Source: Phycicoccus avicenniae (GTDB lineage: Bacteria; Actinomycetota; Actinomycetes; Actinomycetales; Dermatophilaceae). From it: 64,000 bases of DNA. The notes under the pieces were generated by a model that was given only the letters and a program-made list of their open reading frames with translations, did not search any database and was not told the DNA's origin. Location of the stretch: the NCBI RefSeq assembly GCF_018139485.1, contig NZ_JAGSNF010000019.1, positions 89,253-153,252 of the forward strand, read 5' to 3'. This document shows positions 1 to 7,689 of the stretch, piece by piece. The position numbers were made by a program, and so were the translations under genes. The number at the start of each line of letters is the position of its first letter. The stretch's first letter is position 1.

Positions 1-232
1 CGACCCCCATGAGGGCGACGAGGACCGCGACCTCGGTGAGGTGCTCGATCCACGGTCGCAACGCGACGGGGTCGACGCTCACGGTGTCCGTCGCGGGCAG
101 CAGGCCGATGAGGACACCGAGCCCGACGAGCACGATCGGCGCCGACAGGGCGTAGCGGGTGAGCAGCTGCGGCAGCGCCGCCGCGACGAGCAGCGAGCCG
201 CCGAGGAGGACGTAGACGAGGGTGGCGCTCAC
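1..232 (-). CDS. Na+/H+ (cation:proton) antiporter, N-terminal part
   Basis: Only the first 77 codons lie in the window; the gene runs off the left edge. Reading starts at a GTG (230-232) and gives a hydrophobic N-terminus with two likely membrane helices (about residues 4-22 and 28-45), followed by a stretch containing LRPWIEHLTEVAVLVALMG. This wording is typical of actinobacterial CPA1-family monovalent cation:proton antiporters, inner-membrane proteins that exchange Na+ or K+ for H+. An ATG upstream at about 262 is in another frame and ends at once. The catalytic region is outside the window, so the ion specificity cannot be judged. It diverges from the lipid kinase gene, with 89 bp between the starts. 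Confidence 0.7.
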   Translation of the reverse strand, partial: MSATLVYVLLGGSLLVAAALPQLLTRYALSAPIVLVGLGVLIGLLPATDTVSVDPVALRPWIEHLTEVAVLVALMGV

Positions 233-321
233 CGCTGCACGGCGTCGGCGGTGGTCTCGTCCATGTCCGCAGCATACGGGCGCTCCACGGGCGCGACCTC
301 GGCTGATGTACCTTCGCCTCT

Positions 322-1458
322 GTGTCGGGAACAGCGTGGATGTGGGTCGGTATCGGCGTCGCCGTGGTGTTCGCCGTCGTCGGCGTCTACCTCCTGCTGA
401 CCTCGCGCGACGCCGGCGACGACGGCTCCGGCGAGGCCCGCCCCGCCCGTGGGTCCTTCCGGCAGGACGCCGATCCGCCGCCGCGCAAGCGGGCCGCCGT
501 CGTCGTCAACCCGACGAAGTTCGACGACCTCGAGGAGGTACGGGCCGTCCTCGCGAAGGCCTGCACCGCGCAGGACTGGGACGAGCCGCTGCTGCTCGAG
601 ACCACCGCCGAGGACGTCGGCTACGGGCAGACCCGCCGCGCCCTCGAGGAGAAGGTCGACCTCGTCTGTGCGCTCGGCGGGGACGGCACCGTGCGCGCCG
701 TGGGCGAGGAGCTCGTCGGCACCGGCGTGCCGTTCGGCCTGCTGCCCGGCGGCACCGGCAACCTCCTCGCCCGCAACCTCGAGGTTCCGGTCGACGACCT
801 CGCGAAGGCGATGACCGTCGCGCTCACCGGCCGCAACCGGCACATCGACGCTGCCTGGATGACCCTCGACCCGGAGGACGAGACCGTCGAGCTCGAGGAC
901 GGCGCGGGGGAGGGCTCGAGCACCGGGCGCAAGCGGTACGCCTTCTTCGTCATGGCCGGTCTCGGGCTCGACGCCGCGATCATGGAGTCGACGGACGAGG
1001 AGCTGAAGAAGCGCATCGGCTGGGCCGCCTACGTCCCCTCCGGGTTCCGGCACTGGCTGCGCGACCGGTTCAAGGTGACGATCTCCTGCGACGCGGGCGC
1101 CCCCGAGACCCAGCGCGCCCGGATGGTCGTCATCGGCAACTGCGGCCGGATCACCGGCGGGATCGACCTGCTGCCCGACGCCGAGCCCGACGACGGGATG
1201 CTCGACGTCATCGTCCTCGCCCCCCGGGGCGTCGCCGCCTGGGCCGGGGTCGCCGCCCGCGTCGTGACCCGCAGCGACAAGTCCGCACCGAGCCTGTCCC
1301 GGATGAAGTGCGCCGGCGCGACGATCGAGGTCGACGAGCGGCAGAGCGTGCAGGTCGACGGCGACATCATCGGCGAGGCCCGCCGGCTGCGGGTCGAGAT
1401 CGAGCCCCGGGCGCTCACCGTCCGGGTCAACGGCACGAAGGCCGCCGACGCCGCCTGA
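322..1458 (+). CDS. Diacylglycerol/lipid kinase family protein
   Basis: Predicted 378-residue lipid kinase of the DAGK catalytic-domain family, which phosphorylates diacylglycerol or a related lipid to recycle it into phospholipid synthesis. The start is GTG. Residues about 6-26 form one membrane helix, then a charged linker leads to the kinase fold at about 57. The nucleotide-binding signature GGDGT is at 119-123 and the PGGTGN motif at 142-147, both hallmarks of the family. The N-terminal anchor is common in actinobacterial members. It faces zwf tail to tail. Several neighbouring genes (3010-5750) also handle phospholipids, which fits this role; the exact lipid substrate (diacylglycerol, sphingosine-like or undecaprenol-like) is not determined. 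Confidence 0.88.
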   Translation: MSGTAWMWVGIGVAVVFAVVGVYLLLTSRDAGDDGSGEARPARGSFRQDADPPPRKRAAVVVNPTKFDDLEEVRAVLAKACTAQDWDEPLLLETTAEDVGYGQTRRALEEKVDLVCALGGDGTVRAVGEELVGTGVPFGLLPGGTGNLLARNLEVPVDDLAKAMTVALTGRNRHIDAAWMTLDPEDETVELEDGAGEGSSTGRKRYAFFVMAGLGLDAAIMESTDEELKKRIGWAAYVPSGFRHWLRDRFKVTISCDAGAPETQRARMVVIGNCGRITGGIDLLPDAEPDDGMLDVIVLAPRGVAAWAGVAARVVTRSDKSAPSLSRMKCAGATIEVDERQSVQVDGDIIGEARRLRVEIEPRALTVRVNGTKAADAA

Positions 1459-1544
1459 GGCCACGGGCCGGACCGGTCAGCCCGGGCGCCGACGACACCG
1501 CCGGGCCGCGGACGACGCCCCGTCCGGACGCCGGCGGGCCGCTC

Positions 1545-2975
1545 TCAGCTCTTCCTCTCGCGCCACTTCCGCTCGAACGGCAGCCGCCACGTGAACGGCG
1601 CGATGAGCTGGTGGATCTGGTTCGGGCCCCACGTGCCCGGCGCGTAGGGGTGCACCGGCGGGGGATTGTCGAGGGCGGGCTGGCTGATCTCCCACAGCCG
1701 CTCGATGCCCTGGGCCGAGGTGAAGAGGGTCCGGTCGCCGCGGGCGGCGTCGTAGATGAGCCGCTCGTAGGCCTCGAGGACCGCGCCGGCCCAGTCGGTC
1801 TCCTGCATCGAGAACTGCATCGACAGCTTGTCGAGCCGGAAGCCCGGGCCGGGGCGCTTGCCGTAGAACGACAGCGACATCCGGGACCGGTCGGCGAGGT
1901 CGAAGGTCAGGTGGTCCGGGCCCTGGTCGCCGACGCCGGAGCCCTTGGGGAACATCGACTGCGGCGGCTCCTTGAAGGCGATCGAGATGATCCGGGCGCC
2001 CTCGGCCATCCGCTTGCCGGTCCGCAGGTAGAACGGCACGCCGGCCCAGCGCCAGTTGTCGACGAAGCACTTGAGCGCGACGAAGGTCTCGGTCTCGGAG
2101 TCGGGCGCCACCCCGGGCTCGTCGTGGTAGCCGCTGTACTGCCCGCGGACGACGTCGGACGGCTGCAGCGGCTGCATCGAGTCGAACACCTTGTTCTTCT
2201 CGCGGCTGATGGCGAGCGGCTCGAGCGCGGTCGGCGGCTCCATCGCGGTGAACGCGAGGATCTGGAACAGGTGCGTGACGACCATGTCCCGGTAGGCGCC
2301 GGTGTTCTCGTAGAAGTCGGCGCGGGTGCTCAGGCCCAGCGTCTCGGGGACGTCGATCTGGACGTGCGAGATGTTGTTGCGGTGCCAGATCGGCTCGAAG
2401 AGCCCGTTGGCGAACCGGAAGGCGAGGATGTTCTGCGCCGGCTCCTTGCCGAGGAAGTGGTCGATCCGGAAGATCTGGTCCTCGGCGAACACCTCGTGCA
2501 GCTCCGCGTTGAGCGAGACCGCGGACGAGTGGTCGTGCCCGAACGGCTTCTCCATGACGACCCGGCTGCGTTCGACGAGCCGGGCGTCGGCGATGGTGCG
2601 GACGGCCGCGAGCGCCGCCTTCGGGGGCACGGCGAGGTAGTGCAGCCGGAGCGTCGTGTCGCCGGGGAGCTGCTCCTCGGCGCGGGCGACGGCGTCGGAG
2701 AGGGCGTCCGGGCCGGCGGACAGCGGGACGTAGTCGAGGTGCTGGGCGAAGGCGCGGGTGTCCTCGTCCTCCTTCTCCCGGGTACCGAACTCGGCGATCG
2801 CCGCCATGGCGGAGTCGCGGAACTCGTCGACGCTCATGTCGTCGAGGGAGGTGCCGACGACCCGCAGGTCGTCGAGCAGCCCCGACTTGAAGAGGTGGAG
2901 CAGGCCGGGGATCAGCTTCCGCTTGGCGAGGTCGCCGGTCGCACCGAAGAGGACGACGGTCGTGGGTGCTGTCAT
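1545..2975 (-). CDS. zwf: Glucose-6-phosphate 1-dehydrogenase
   Basis: Oxidises glucose 6-phosphate to 6-phosphogluconolactone, the first step of the oxidative pentose phosphate pathway, making NADPH in the cytosol. The 476-residue protein has the N-terminal dinucleotide-binding GATGDLAKR at 11-19, EKPFGHD at 142-148 and the substrate-site RIDHFLGKE at 170-178; length is normal for the family. I chose the ATG at 2973-2975 because it follows an AAAGGTGGG Shine-Dalgarno stretch and matches the family N-terminus; the open frame continues upstream but is not coding-like. Only 34 bp separate it from the end of the acyltransferase gene, so the two may be co-transcribed. It is not next to tal, opcA or pgl here, unlike many actinobacterial zwf genes. 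Confidence 0.96.
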   Translation of the reverse strand: MTAPTTVVLFGATGDLAKRKLIPGLLHLFKSGLLDDLRVVGTSLDDMSVDEFRDSAMAAIAEFGTREKEDEDTRAFAQHLDYVPLSAGPDALSDAVARAEEQLPGDTTLRLHYLAVPPKAALAAVRTIADARLVERSRVVMEKPFGHDHSSAVSLNAELHEVFAEDQIFRIDHFLGKEPAQNILAFRFANGLFEPIWHRNNISHVQIDVPETLGLSTRADFYENTGAYRDMVVTHLFQILAFTAMEPPTALEPLAISREKNKVFDSMQPLQPSDVVRGQYSGYHDEPGVAPDSETETFVALKCFVDNWRWAGVPFYLRTGKRMAEGARIISIAFKEPPQSMFPKGSGVGDQGPDHLTFDLADRSRMSLSFYGKRPGPGFRLDKLSMQFSMQETDWAGAVLEAYERLIYDAARGDRTLFTSAQGIERLWEISQPALDNPPPVHPYAPGTWGPNQIHQLIAPFTWRLPFERKWRERKS

Positions 2976-3009
2976 GGCACCCACCTTTCCGTGCCGGGGT
3001 GTCCGCCCG

Positions 3010-3783
3010 CTACCCCGGGGTCGACCCTGGACCAGACCCCTCGCCCCGACCGGAGCCCTCCCCCCGCCCAGTTGCCGACCCGCGACGCCGAGGGGTGGCC
3101 CGGGCGACCTCCTCGGCGGTCGGCACCCGGGACGCCCGTGCCTCGTCCGGCAGGAGCTCGGCGATCGCGGCCATGATCGTCCGGGTGTCGGCCGACGCCG
3201 ATCCGCCGTCGACGTGGAACGGCTCGCCGACCCGCACCCGCACCGTCGGCGGGTGCCGCAGGTCGGCCCGCGGCCGCGAGGAGCTGCGCGGCCAGACCGC
3301 CTCGCTCCCCCAGATCCCGAACGGGACGACGGGCGCCCCGGTCGCGGCGGCCAGCCGGGCCGCGCCGGTCCGGCCGACGAGCACCGGGTCGTAGAAGCGC
3401 TCGCCGCGCGGGATCGTCCCCTGCGGCAGGAGGCAGACGAGCTCACCCCGCTCGAGGGCCTCGCGCGCGGCGGCCATCGACTCGACGCCTCCGGTGCCGC
3501 GGTCGACGGGGATGCCGCCGAGCCGGCGCGCCACGGGGCCGAGGACGGGGACGTCGAAGAGCTCGCGCTTGGCGAGGATGCGGCCGGTGCGGCCCGTCGG
3601 CCGCATCATCGCGACGATGGCAGGGATGTCGAAGTACGAGCGGTGGTTGCCGGCGAGGACGACCGGCCCGCGCACCGGCAGGTGCTCGGTCCCCTCGACG
3701 TCGAAGCGGGCGAACGGCACGAAGAGCGGCGGGGAGGCGAGGAACACGAGCCGCTGGAACCGGTTGTCCGCCACGCCGCGCAT
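3010..3783 (-). CDS. 1-acyl-sn-glycerol-3-phosphate acyltransferase (PlsC family)
   Basis: Transfers a fatty acyl group to lysophosphatidic acid (or a related lysolipid) in phospholipid synthesis at the membrane. The 257-residue protein has the catalytic HX4D motif as NHRSYFD at 46-52 and the substrate-binding block PQGT at 120-123, in place of the usual PEGT. The ATG at 3781-3783 was chosen because the upstream in-frame start would overlap the divergent patatin gene and adds a low-quality N-terminus. The tail is rich in glycine, arginine and proline. Divergent from the patatin gene (66 bp between starts) and upstream of zwf. A second, more distant acyltransferase lies at 4707-5750. Confidence 0.87.
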   Translation of the reverse strand: MRGVADNRFQRLVFLASPPLFVPFARFDVEGTEHLPVRGPVVLAGNHRSYFDIPAIVAMMRPTGRTGRILAKRELFDVPVLGPVARRLGGIPVDRGTGGVESMAAAREALERGELVCLLPQGTIPRGERFYDPVLVGRTGAARLAAATGAPVVPFGIWGSEAVWPRSSSRPRADLRHPPTVRVRVGEPFHVDGGSASADTRTIMAAIAELLPDEARASRVPTAEEVARATPRRRGSATGRGEGSGRGEGSGPGSTPG

Positions 3784-3849
3784 GGGACCGAGGCTACCGG
3801 CCGACCACGCCAGGCCAGGGGTCCGGCAGCGCGTCCGTACGCTGGCGGG

Positions 3850-4689
3850 ATGAGCGCGCACGACCCGTCGCCGACGCCGAGGACGGCGTTCGTCCTCGGC
3901 GGGGGCGGGGTGCTCGGGGCGACCCAGGTCGGGATGGTCCGGGCCCTCGCCGCCGCCGGGGTCCGGCCGGACCTCGTCGTCGGGACGAGCATCGGCGCCC
4001 TCAACGGCGCCTTCGTCGCCGCCGACCCGACCCCACGCGGTGCCGAGCGCCTCGCCGAGGTCTGGGACGCCGTCGTCCGCGAGCGCGTCTTCGTCGAGAA
4101 CCCCGTCCGGCAGGCCGCCCGCGTCGCGCGCTCACGCACCCACCTGCTCTCGAACGCCCCGCTCCGGCACGTCGTCGACGGCCACCTGCCGGTCGACACC
4201 TTCGAGGAGCTCGCCGTCCCCTTCCAGTGCGTCGCGGCCCGGGTCGAGGACGCCGCCGCGGCGTGGTTCTCCGAGGGTGCGCTCGTCGACCCGGTCGTCG
4301 CCTCGTGCTCGGTGCCGGGCATCTTCCCGCCGGTCGAGATCGACGGGGCGCACCACCTCGACGGTGGGCTCGTCCACTCCATCCCCGTCGGCCGGGCGCT
4401 CGCCCTCGGCGCCACCCGGGTGTTCGTGCTGCAGGTCGGCCGGGTCGAGCAGGCGCTGCGCCCGCCGCGGCGCCCGTGGGAGGTCGGGATGGTGGCCTTC
4501 GAGATCGCCCGCCGGCACCGGTTCGTCGAGGAGATGGCCCACCTGCCGGAGGGCGTCGAGACGCACGTGCTGCCGAGCGGCACCGACTCCTCGCCGAACC
4601 TGCCGGTGCGACACGCCCGCCGGTCCCGGATGCGTGAGCGGGCCCGGCAGGCCTTCGAGGCCTCGACCCGATACCTCGACGCCCTCTGA
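3850..4689 (+). CDS. Patatin-like phospholipase
   Basis: Predicted 279-residue serine lipid acyl hydrolase. All three patatin signatures are present: the glycine-rich oxyanion loop GGGGVLG at 17-23, the nucleophile elbow GTSIG with Ser at 47, and the DGG motif with the catalytic Asp at 171. There is no signal peptide, so it probably acts on membrane lipids from the cytosolic side. It is followed after 17 bp by an acyltransferase gene and faces another, which suggests a deacylation/reacylation or lipid-turnover role; that link is inference. Confidence 0.9.
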   Translation: MSAHDPSPTPRTAFVLGGGGVLGATQVGMVRALAAAGVRPDLVVGTSIGALNGAFVAADPTPRGAERLAEVWDAVVRERVFVENPVRQAARVARSRTHLLSNAPLRHVVDGHLPVDTFEELAVPFQCVAARVEDAAAAWFSEGALVDPVVASCSVPGIFPPVEIDGAHHLDGGLVHSIPVGRALALGATRVFVLQVGRVEQALRPPRRPWEVGMVAFEIARRHRFVEEMAHLPEGVETHVLPSGTDSSPNLPVRHARRSRMRERARQAFEASTRYLDAL

Positions 4690-4706
4690 CCCCTAGGCTC
4701 ACCCGC

Positions 4707-5750
4707 ATGGGAGCACGGAGCATCCCGCCCCCGCCGCGGGTCGTCCGGCGGGCGCTGCGCGCGGTGTGGCCGCTCGTCGTCGTCGTGCTCACCGGGCTCG
4801 CGGTGCCGGTCGTCGTCGCGGGCGCCTGCCTCGTCGTCCTCGACCGGCGCGCCCGGCTGTTCCGGGTGTCGGTCCTCGCCGTCCTCGTCCTCTGGGTCGA
4901 CGTCCGGCTGCTGCTGCGCTGCCGGGACATCGCCCGGCGCCTGCCCGACGCGTCCGACCCCGCGTGGCGCGAGACGCACGAGGAGCTGCTGTCGGACGCG
5001 CTCGACTCGCTCGTCTTCTACGCCCGGCGCTGGCTCGGCCTCGAGATCGAGCTCACCGACCGGATGCACTTCGGGTCCGAGGACGAGCCGCTCGTCGCCC
5101 TCGCCCGGCACGCGGGACCGTTCGACTCGCTCGCCGTCGCCTGGCTGCTCGCGCGGACCGCGGGGCGGCTGCCGCGGATCGTCCTCGCCGAGGCGATGCG
5201 CTGGGACCCCGGCATCGACACGATCCTCTCCCGGCTCGACTCGAGCTTCGTGCCGTCGGGCGGCGACCGGCTCGCCGGCGTGCGCACGATGGCGGCGACG
5301 CTCGGGAAGGACGACGTCTTCCTCCTCTTCCCCGAGGGGCAGAACTGGACCCCCGGCCGGCGGCTGCGGGTCATCGAGCGCCTCCGGGCGAAGGGCGACG
5401 GCGAGCGGGCCGAGCGCGCCGAGCGGCTGCGCAACGTCCTGCCGCCGAAGGCGCGCGGGGCGTGGGAGGCCCGGGCCGCGCGCCCGGGTGCGGACGTCAT
5501 GGTCGTCGCGCACGCCGGCTTCGGCGACCTCTCGACCGCCCGGCTCGTCTGGGAGGCCGTGCCGTTCCACGGCCGGGACTTCCGGGTGCGGACGTGGACC
5601 TACCCGGCGCAGGACGTGCCGGACGAGCCCGAGGCGTTCGGGCACTGGCTCGACGAGCGCTGGTCCGAGGTCGACGACTGGGTCGCGGCCCGGCGCGCGG
5701 AGCGAGAGCGGGGAACCTCCGACCCCGGCGGCGACGTCCCAGCCCCATGA
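4707..5750 (+). CDS. Membrane acyltransferase, PlsC-like, divergent
   Basis: 347-residue protein with two or three N-terminal membrane helices (about 20-45 and 50-70) and a cytosolic domain with a recognisable glycerolipid-acyltransferase core: HAGPFD (HX4D) at 135-140 and FPEGQN at 208-213. It is less typical than the 3010-3783 enzyme and longer at the N-terminus, so its acceptor may not be a standard lysophosphatidate. The stop overlaps the ATG of the META-domain gene (ATGA), so the two are likely translated from one transcript, probably with the patatin gene 17 bp upstream. Confidence 0.78.
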   Translation: MGARSIPPPPRVVRRALRAVWPLVVVVLTGLAVPVVVAGACLVVLDRRARLFRVSVLAVLVLWVDVRLLLRCRDIARRLPDASDPAWRETHEELLSDALDSLVFYARRWLGLEIELTDRMHFGSEDEPLVALARHAGPFDSLAVAWLLARTAGRLPRIVLAEAMRWDPGIDTILSRLDSSFVPSGGDRLAGVRTMAATLGKDDVFLLFPEGQNWTPGRRLRVIERLRAKGDGERAERAERLRNVLPPKARGAWEARAARPGADVMVVAHAGFGDLSTARLVWEAVPFHGRDFRVRTWTYPAQDVPDEPEAFGHWLDERWSEVDDWVAARRAERERGTSDPGGDVPAP

Positions 5751-6262
5751 CGACACCGACGACGTCCCGCAGCCCACTCTCCCGTCGCGGGGTCGTCGTG
5801 GCGCTCGTCGTCCCCTTCGTCCTCCTCGCGGTCCTCGCCGTCGTCCTCGAGCGGCGCGCCGCCGACGCGGCCCTCGCCGAGGCCTCGGCCAACGGGTCCG
5901 TCCCGGTCACGTCGGTGGAGGACCTCCAGGGTCGGTGGGTCTCGGTGAACGACGCCGGCGCCCCGGCGGCGCTCGTCGTCCCGGTCGAGCTCGAGGTCGA
6001 CGGGGACGCCCTGCGCGCGCGGACGGGGTGCAACACCGGCCGGGGCGAGGTGCGCGTCGAGGATTCCCGGCTGGTCGTCGACGGTCCAGGGCTCGCCGTC
6101 ACCGAGATGGGCTGCGACGGTGACCGCACCTACCAGGAGGGCTGGGTCCTCGAGATGCTCCACGACGAGCCGCTCCTCGGGCTGTCCGGACCGATGCTGT
6201 CCGTCACGTGGGACGGCGGCCGCTCCTGGCTCGGCCTCGAGCGGGCCGACGACCTGCCCTGA
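5747..6262 (+). CDS. META domain-containing exported protein
   Basis: 171-residue protein with an N-terminal membrane helix at about 14-35 (uncleaved anchor or signal peptide) and then one META/HslJ-type domain. Diagnostic features are the LQGRWVSVND opening, the TGCNTGRGEV segment and a second cysteine in EMGCDG; the two cysteines could pair outside the membrane. Its biochemical role is unknown. The start codon overlaps the stop of the acyltransferase gene by ATGA. The protein ends 80 bp before the convergent pheA gene, and the gap carries a palindromic repeat. Confidence 0.78.
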   Translation: MTTPTTSRSPLSRRGVVVALVVPFVLLAVLAVVLERRAADAALAEASANGSVPVTSVEDLQGRWVSVNDAGAPAALVVPVELEVDGDALRARTGCNTGRGEVRVEDSRLVVDGPGLAVTEMGCDGDRTYQEGWVLEMLHDEPLLGLSGPMLSVTWDGGRSWLGLERADDLP

Positions 6263-6290
6263 CCTCCCTACCGGCGCCCTCGGACGCCCG

Positions 6291-6334
6291 CGTGGAGGTT
6301 CTCAGGGGCCATCACCCCGACGATCCTCCACACG
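6291..6334 (-). repeat. Dispersed palindromic repeat, copy B (possible terminator)
   Basis: Imperfect inverted repeat in the gap between two convergent genes. Outer arms GTGGAGG (6292-6298) and CCTCCAC (6325-6331) pair, and GGGG (6305-6308) with CCCC (6314-6317) can pair inside. On the minus strand, 6334 to 6305 matches the perfect hairpin at 24171-24200 at 28 of 30 positions, including the central part ATCGTCGGGGTGATGGC. It may end transcription from either side, but the shared centre points to a repeat family. Confidence 0.65.
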
Positions 6335-6342
6335 AGGACCAC

Positions 6343-7260
6343 TCAGCCGCGGATCGAGCGGAGCCACTCCCGGGCCTCGGCGAAGTCGCTGTCCTGCGCC
6401 CGCGGGGCGATGGTCGCCGCCCGGCCGTCGGCGCGCGGGTAGGAGCCGAGGAAGCGCACCTCGGCGCAGATCCGGCGCAGGCCCATGAGCGCCTCGCCGA
6501 GCCGCTCGTCGAGGACGTGGCCCTCGATGTCGACGGAGAAGCAGTACGAGCCCATCGACGCCTTCGTCGGCCGCGACTCCAGCCGGGTGAGGTTGATGCC
6601 CCGGGCCGCGAACTGCTCGAGCAGCTCGAGGAGCCCGCCTGCGTGGTCGTCACGCTGGAAGAGCACGAGCGTCGTCTTGTCGGCCCCGGTCGGCTCCGGC
6701 ATCGACCCGGGCCGGGCGACGAGGACGAACCGGGTGACGGCCGCCTGCATGTCCCCGATGTCGTCGGCGAGCACCTCGAGGCCGTGCAGCGTCGCGGCGG
6801 ACGGCGCACAGACGGCCGCGTCGTACGGCTGCCCACCGGCGGCGACACCCGCGGCGGCCGCCGCCGTGGACAGGGCCGGGACGTACCCCGCACCGGGCAG
6901 GTGACGCCCCATCCACCCGCGCACCTGGGCCCAGGCGTGCGAGTGGGTCCCGACCGCCCGGACGTCCGCGAGCGCCACCCCCGCCGGAGCGGCGAGGACG
7001 AAGGTGATGGGGACGACGACCTCACCGACGACGAGCAGCGGGTCGCCGCTCGCGAGCGCGTCGAGGGTCGCCGAGACCCCGCCCTCGACGGAGTTCTCGA
7101 TCGGGACCATCGCCCCGTCGACGTCCCCGGCGCGCAGCGCGGCGAGCGCGGCGTCGACCGAGCCGAACGGCACCCGCTCGGCGCCGTCCGAGGCGGGCCA
7201 CTGGTCGAGCGCCATCGAGGTGAAGGTCCCGTCCGGGCCGAGGTAGCCGACGCGGGTCAT
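6343..7260 (-). CDS. pheA: Prephenate dehydratase
   Basis: Converts prephenate to phenylpyruvate in phenylalanine synthesis. The 305-residue protein has the catalytic region VPIENSVEGG at 52-61, the conserved TRF triad at 176-178, and a C-terminal ACT domain (from about 195) with the phenylalanine-binding ESRP at 228-231, so feedback inhibition by phenylalanine is likely. No chorismate mutase domain is fused. Its ATG overlaps the stop of the DUF4446 gene (tcat at 7257-7260 on the plus strand), so they are co-translated. Confidence 0.95.
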   Translation of the reverse strand: MTRVGYLGPDGTFTSMALDQWPASDGAERVPFGSVDAALAALRAGDVDGAMVPIENSVEGGVSATLDALASGDPLLVVGEVVVPITFVLAAPAGVALADVRAVGTHSHAWAQVRGWMGRHLPGAGYVPALSTAAAAAGVAAGGQPYDAAVCAPSAATLHGLEVLADDIGDMQAAVTRFVLVARPGSMPEPTGADKTTLVLFQRDDHAGGLLELLEQFAARGINLTRLESRPTKASMGSYCFSVDIEGHVLDERLGEALMGLRRICAEVRFLGSYPRADGRAATIAPRAQDSDFAEAREWLRSIRG

Positions 7261-7685
7261 CCGGTCTCCTTCCCGGTGCGCGCGGCCGCGAGGGCCTGCT
7301 GCTCCTCCGGGGTCAGGGTGGTGTCGGACGTGCCGCCGACCACCGCCTTGGCGTAGGTGCGGGACTCCCCGCGGGCGTGGATCGCGCTGAGGACGACACC
7401 GTCGCCGCCGTCGTCGACGAGCGCCGCGCTGAAGCTGAGCCGCCCACCCATGTCGCCGAAGGCGTCGTAGCGCACGACGGCGACGTGCCGCAGCGCCTGC
7501 GCGAGCTCGCCGCGCAGGGCCGCGAGGTCGGCGTCCCCGGCGGGGCGGTGCGCCTCGAGGGCCGCGAGCCGGCGTCGGGTGTCGGCCGAGCGGCGCAGCA
7601 GGACGACGACCAGGGCGAGCAACGCGACGCCCAGCGCGAGGGGGACCCCGAGCAGGAGGAGCTCGAGGGGGGTGATGCCGGCCAC
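7257..7685 (-). CDS. DUF4446 family membrane protein
   Basis: 142-residue protein with an N-terminal membrane helix (about 5-30), a short coiled segment (RRSADTRRRLAALEAH) and a soluble domain with VRYDAFGDMGG and FSAALVDDGGDG, the signature of DUF4446. Function is unknown; the family is often found beside pheA or serS in actinobacteria. The GTG at 7683-7685 was chosen because the further upstream start would run into the GT87 gene and lacks family similarity. The gene overlaps pheA by 4 bp and begins 5 bp after the stop of the GT87 gene. Confidence 0.82.
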   Translation of the reverse strand: MAGITPLELLLLGVPLALGVALLALVVVLLRRSADTRRRLAALEAHRPAGDADLAALRGELAQALRHVAVVRYDAFGDMGGRLSFSAALVDDGGDGVVLSAIHARGESRTYAKAVVGGTSDTTLTPEEQQALAAARTGKETG

Positions 7686-7689
7686 GTGC

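Noticed and set aside
222..3176. A 984-codon open frame on the plus strand crossing dagK, zwf and the acyltransferase
   Set aside because: Composition is an Arg/Gly/Pro-rich shadow of the real genes in other frames; no recognisable domain and no coherent start.
3606..5777. 723-codon minus-strand frame over the patatin and acyltransferase genes
   Set aside because: Reads as a mirror of the plus-strand genes; real acyltransferase on minus strand occupies a different frame and ends earlier.
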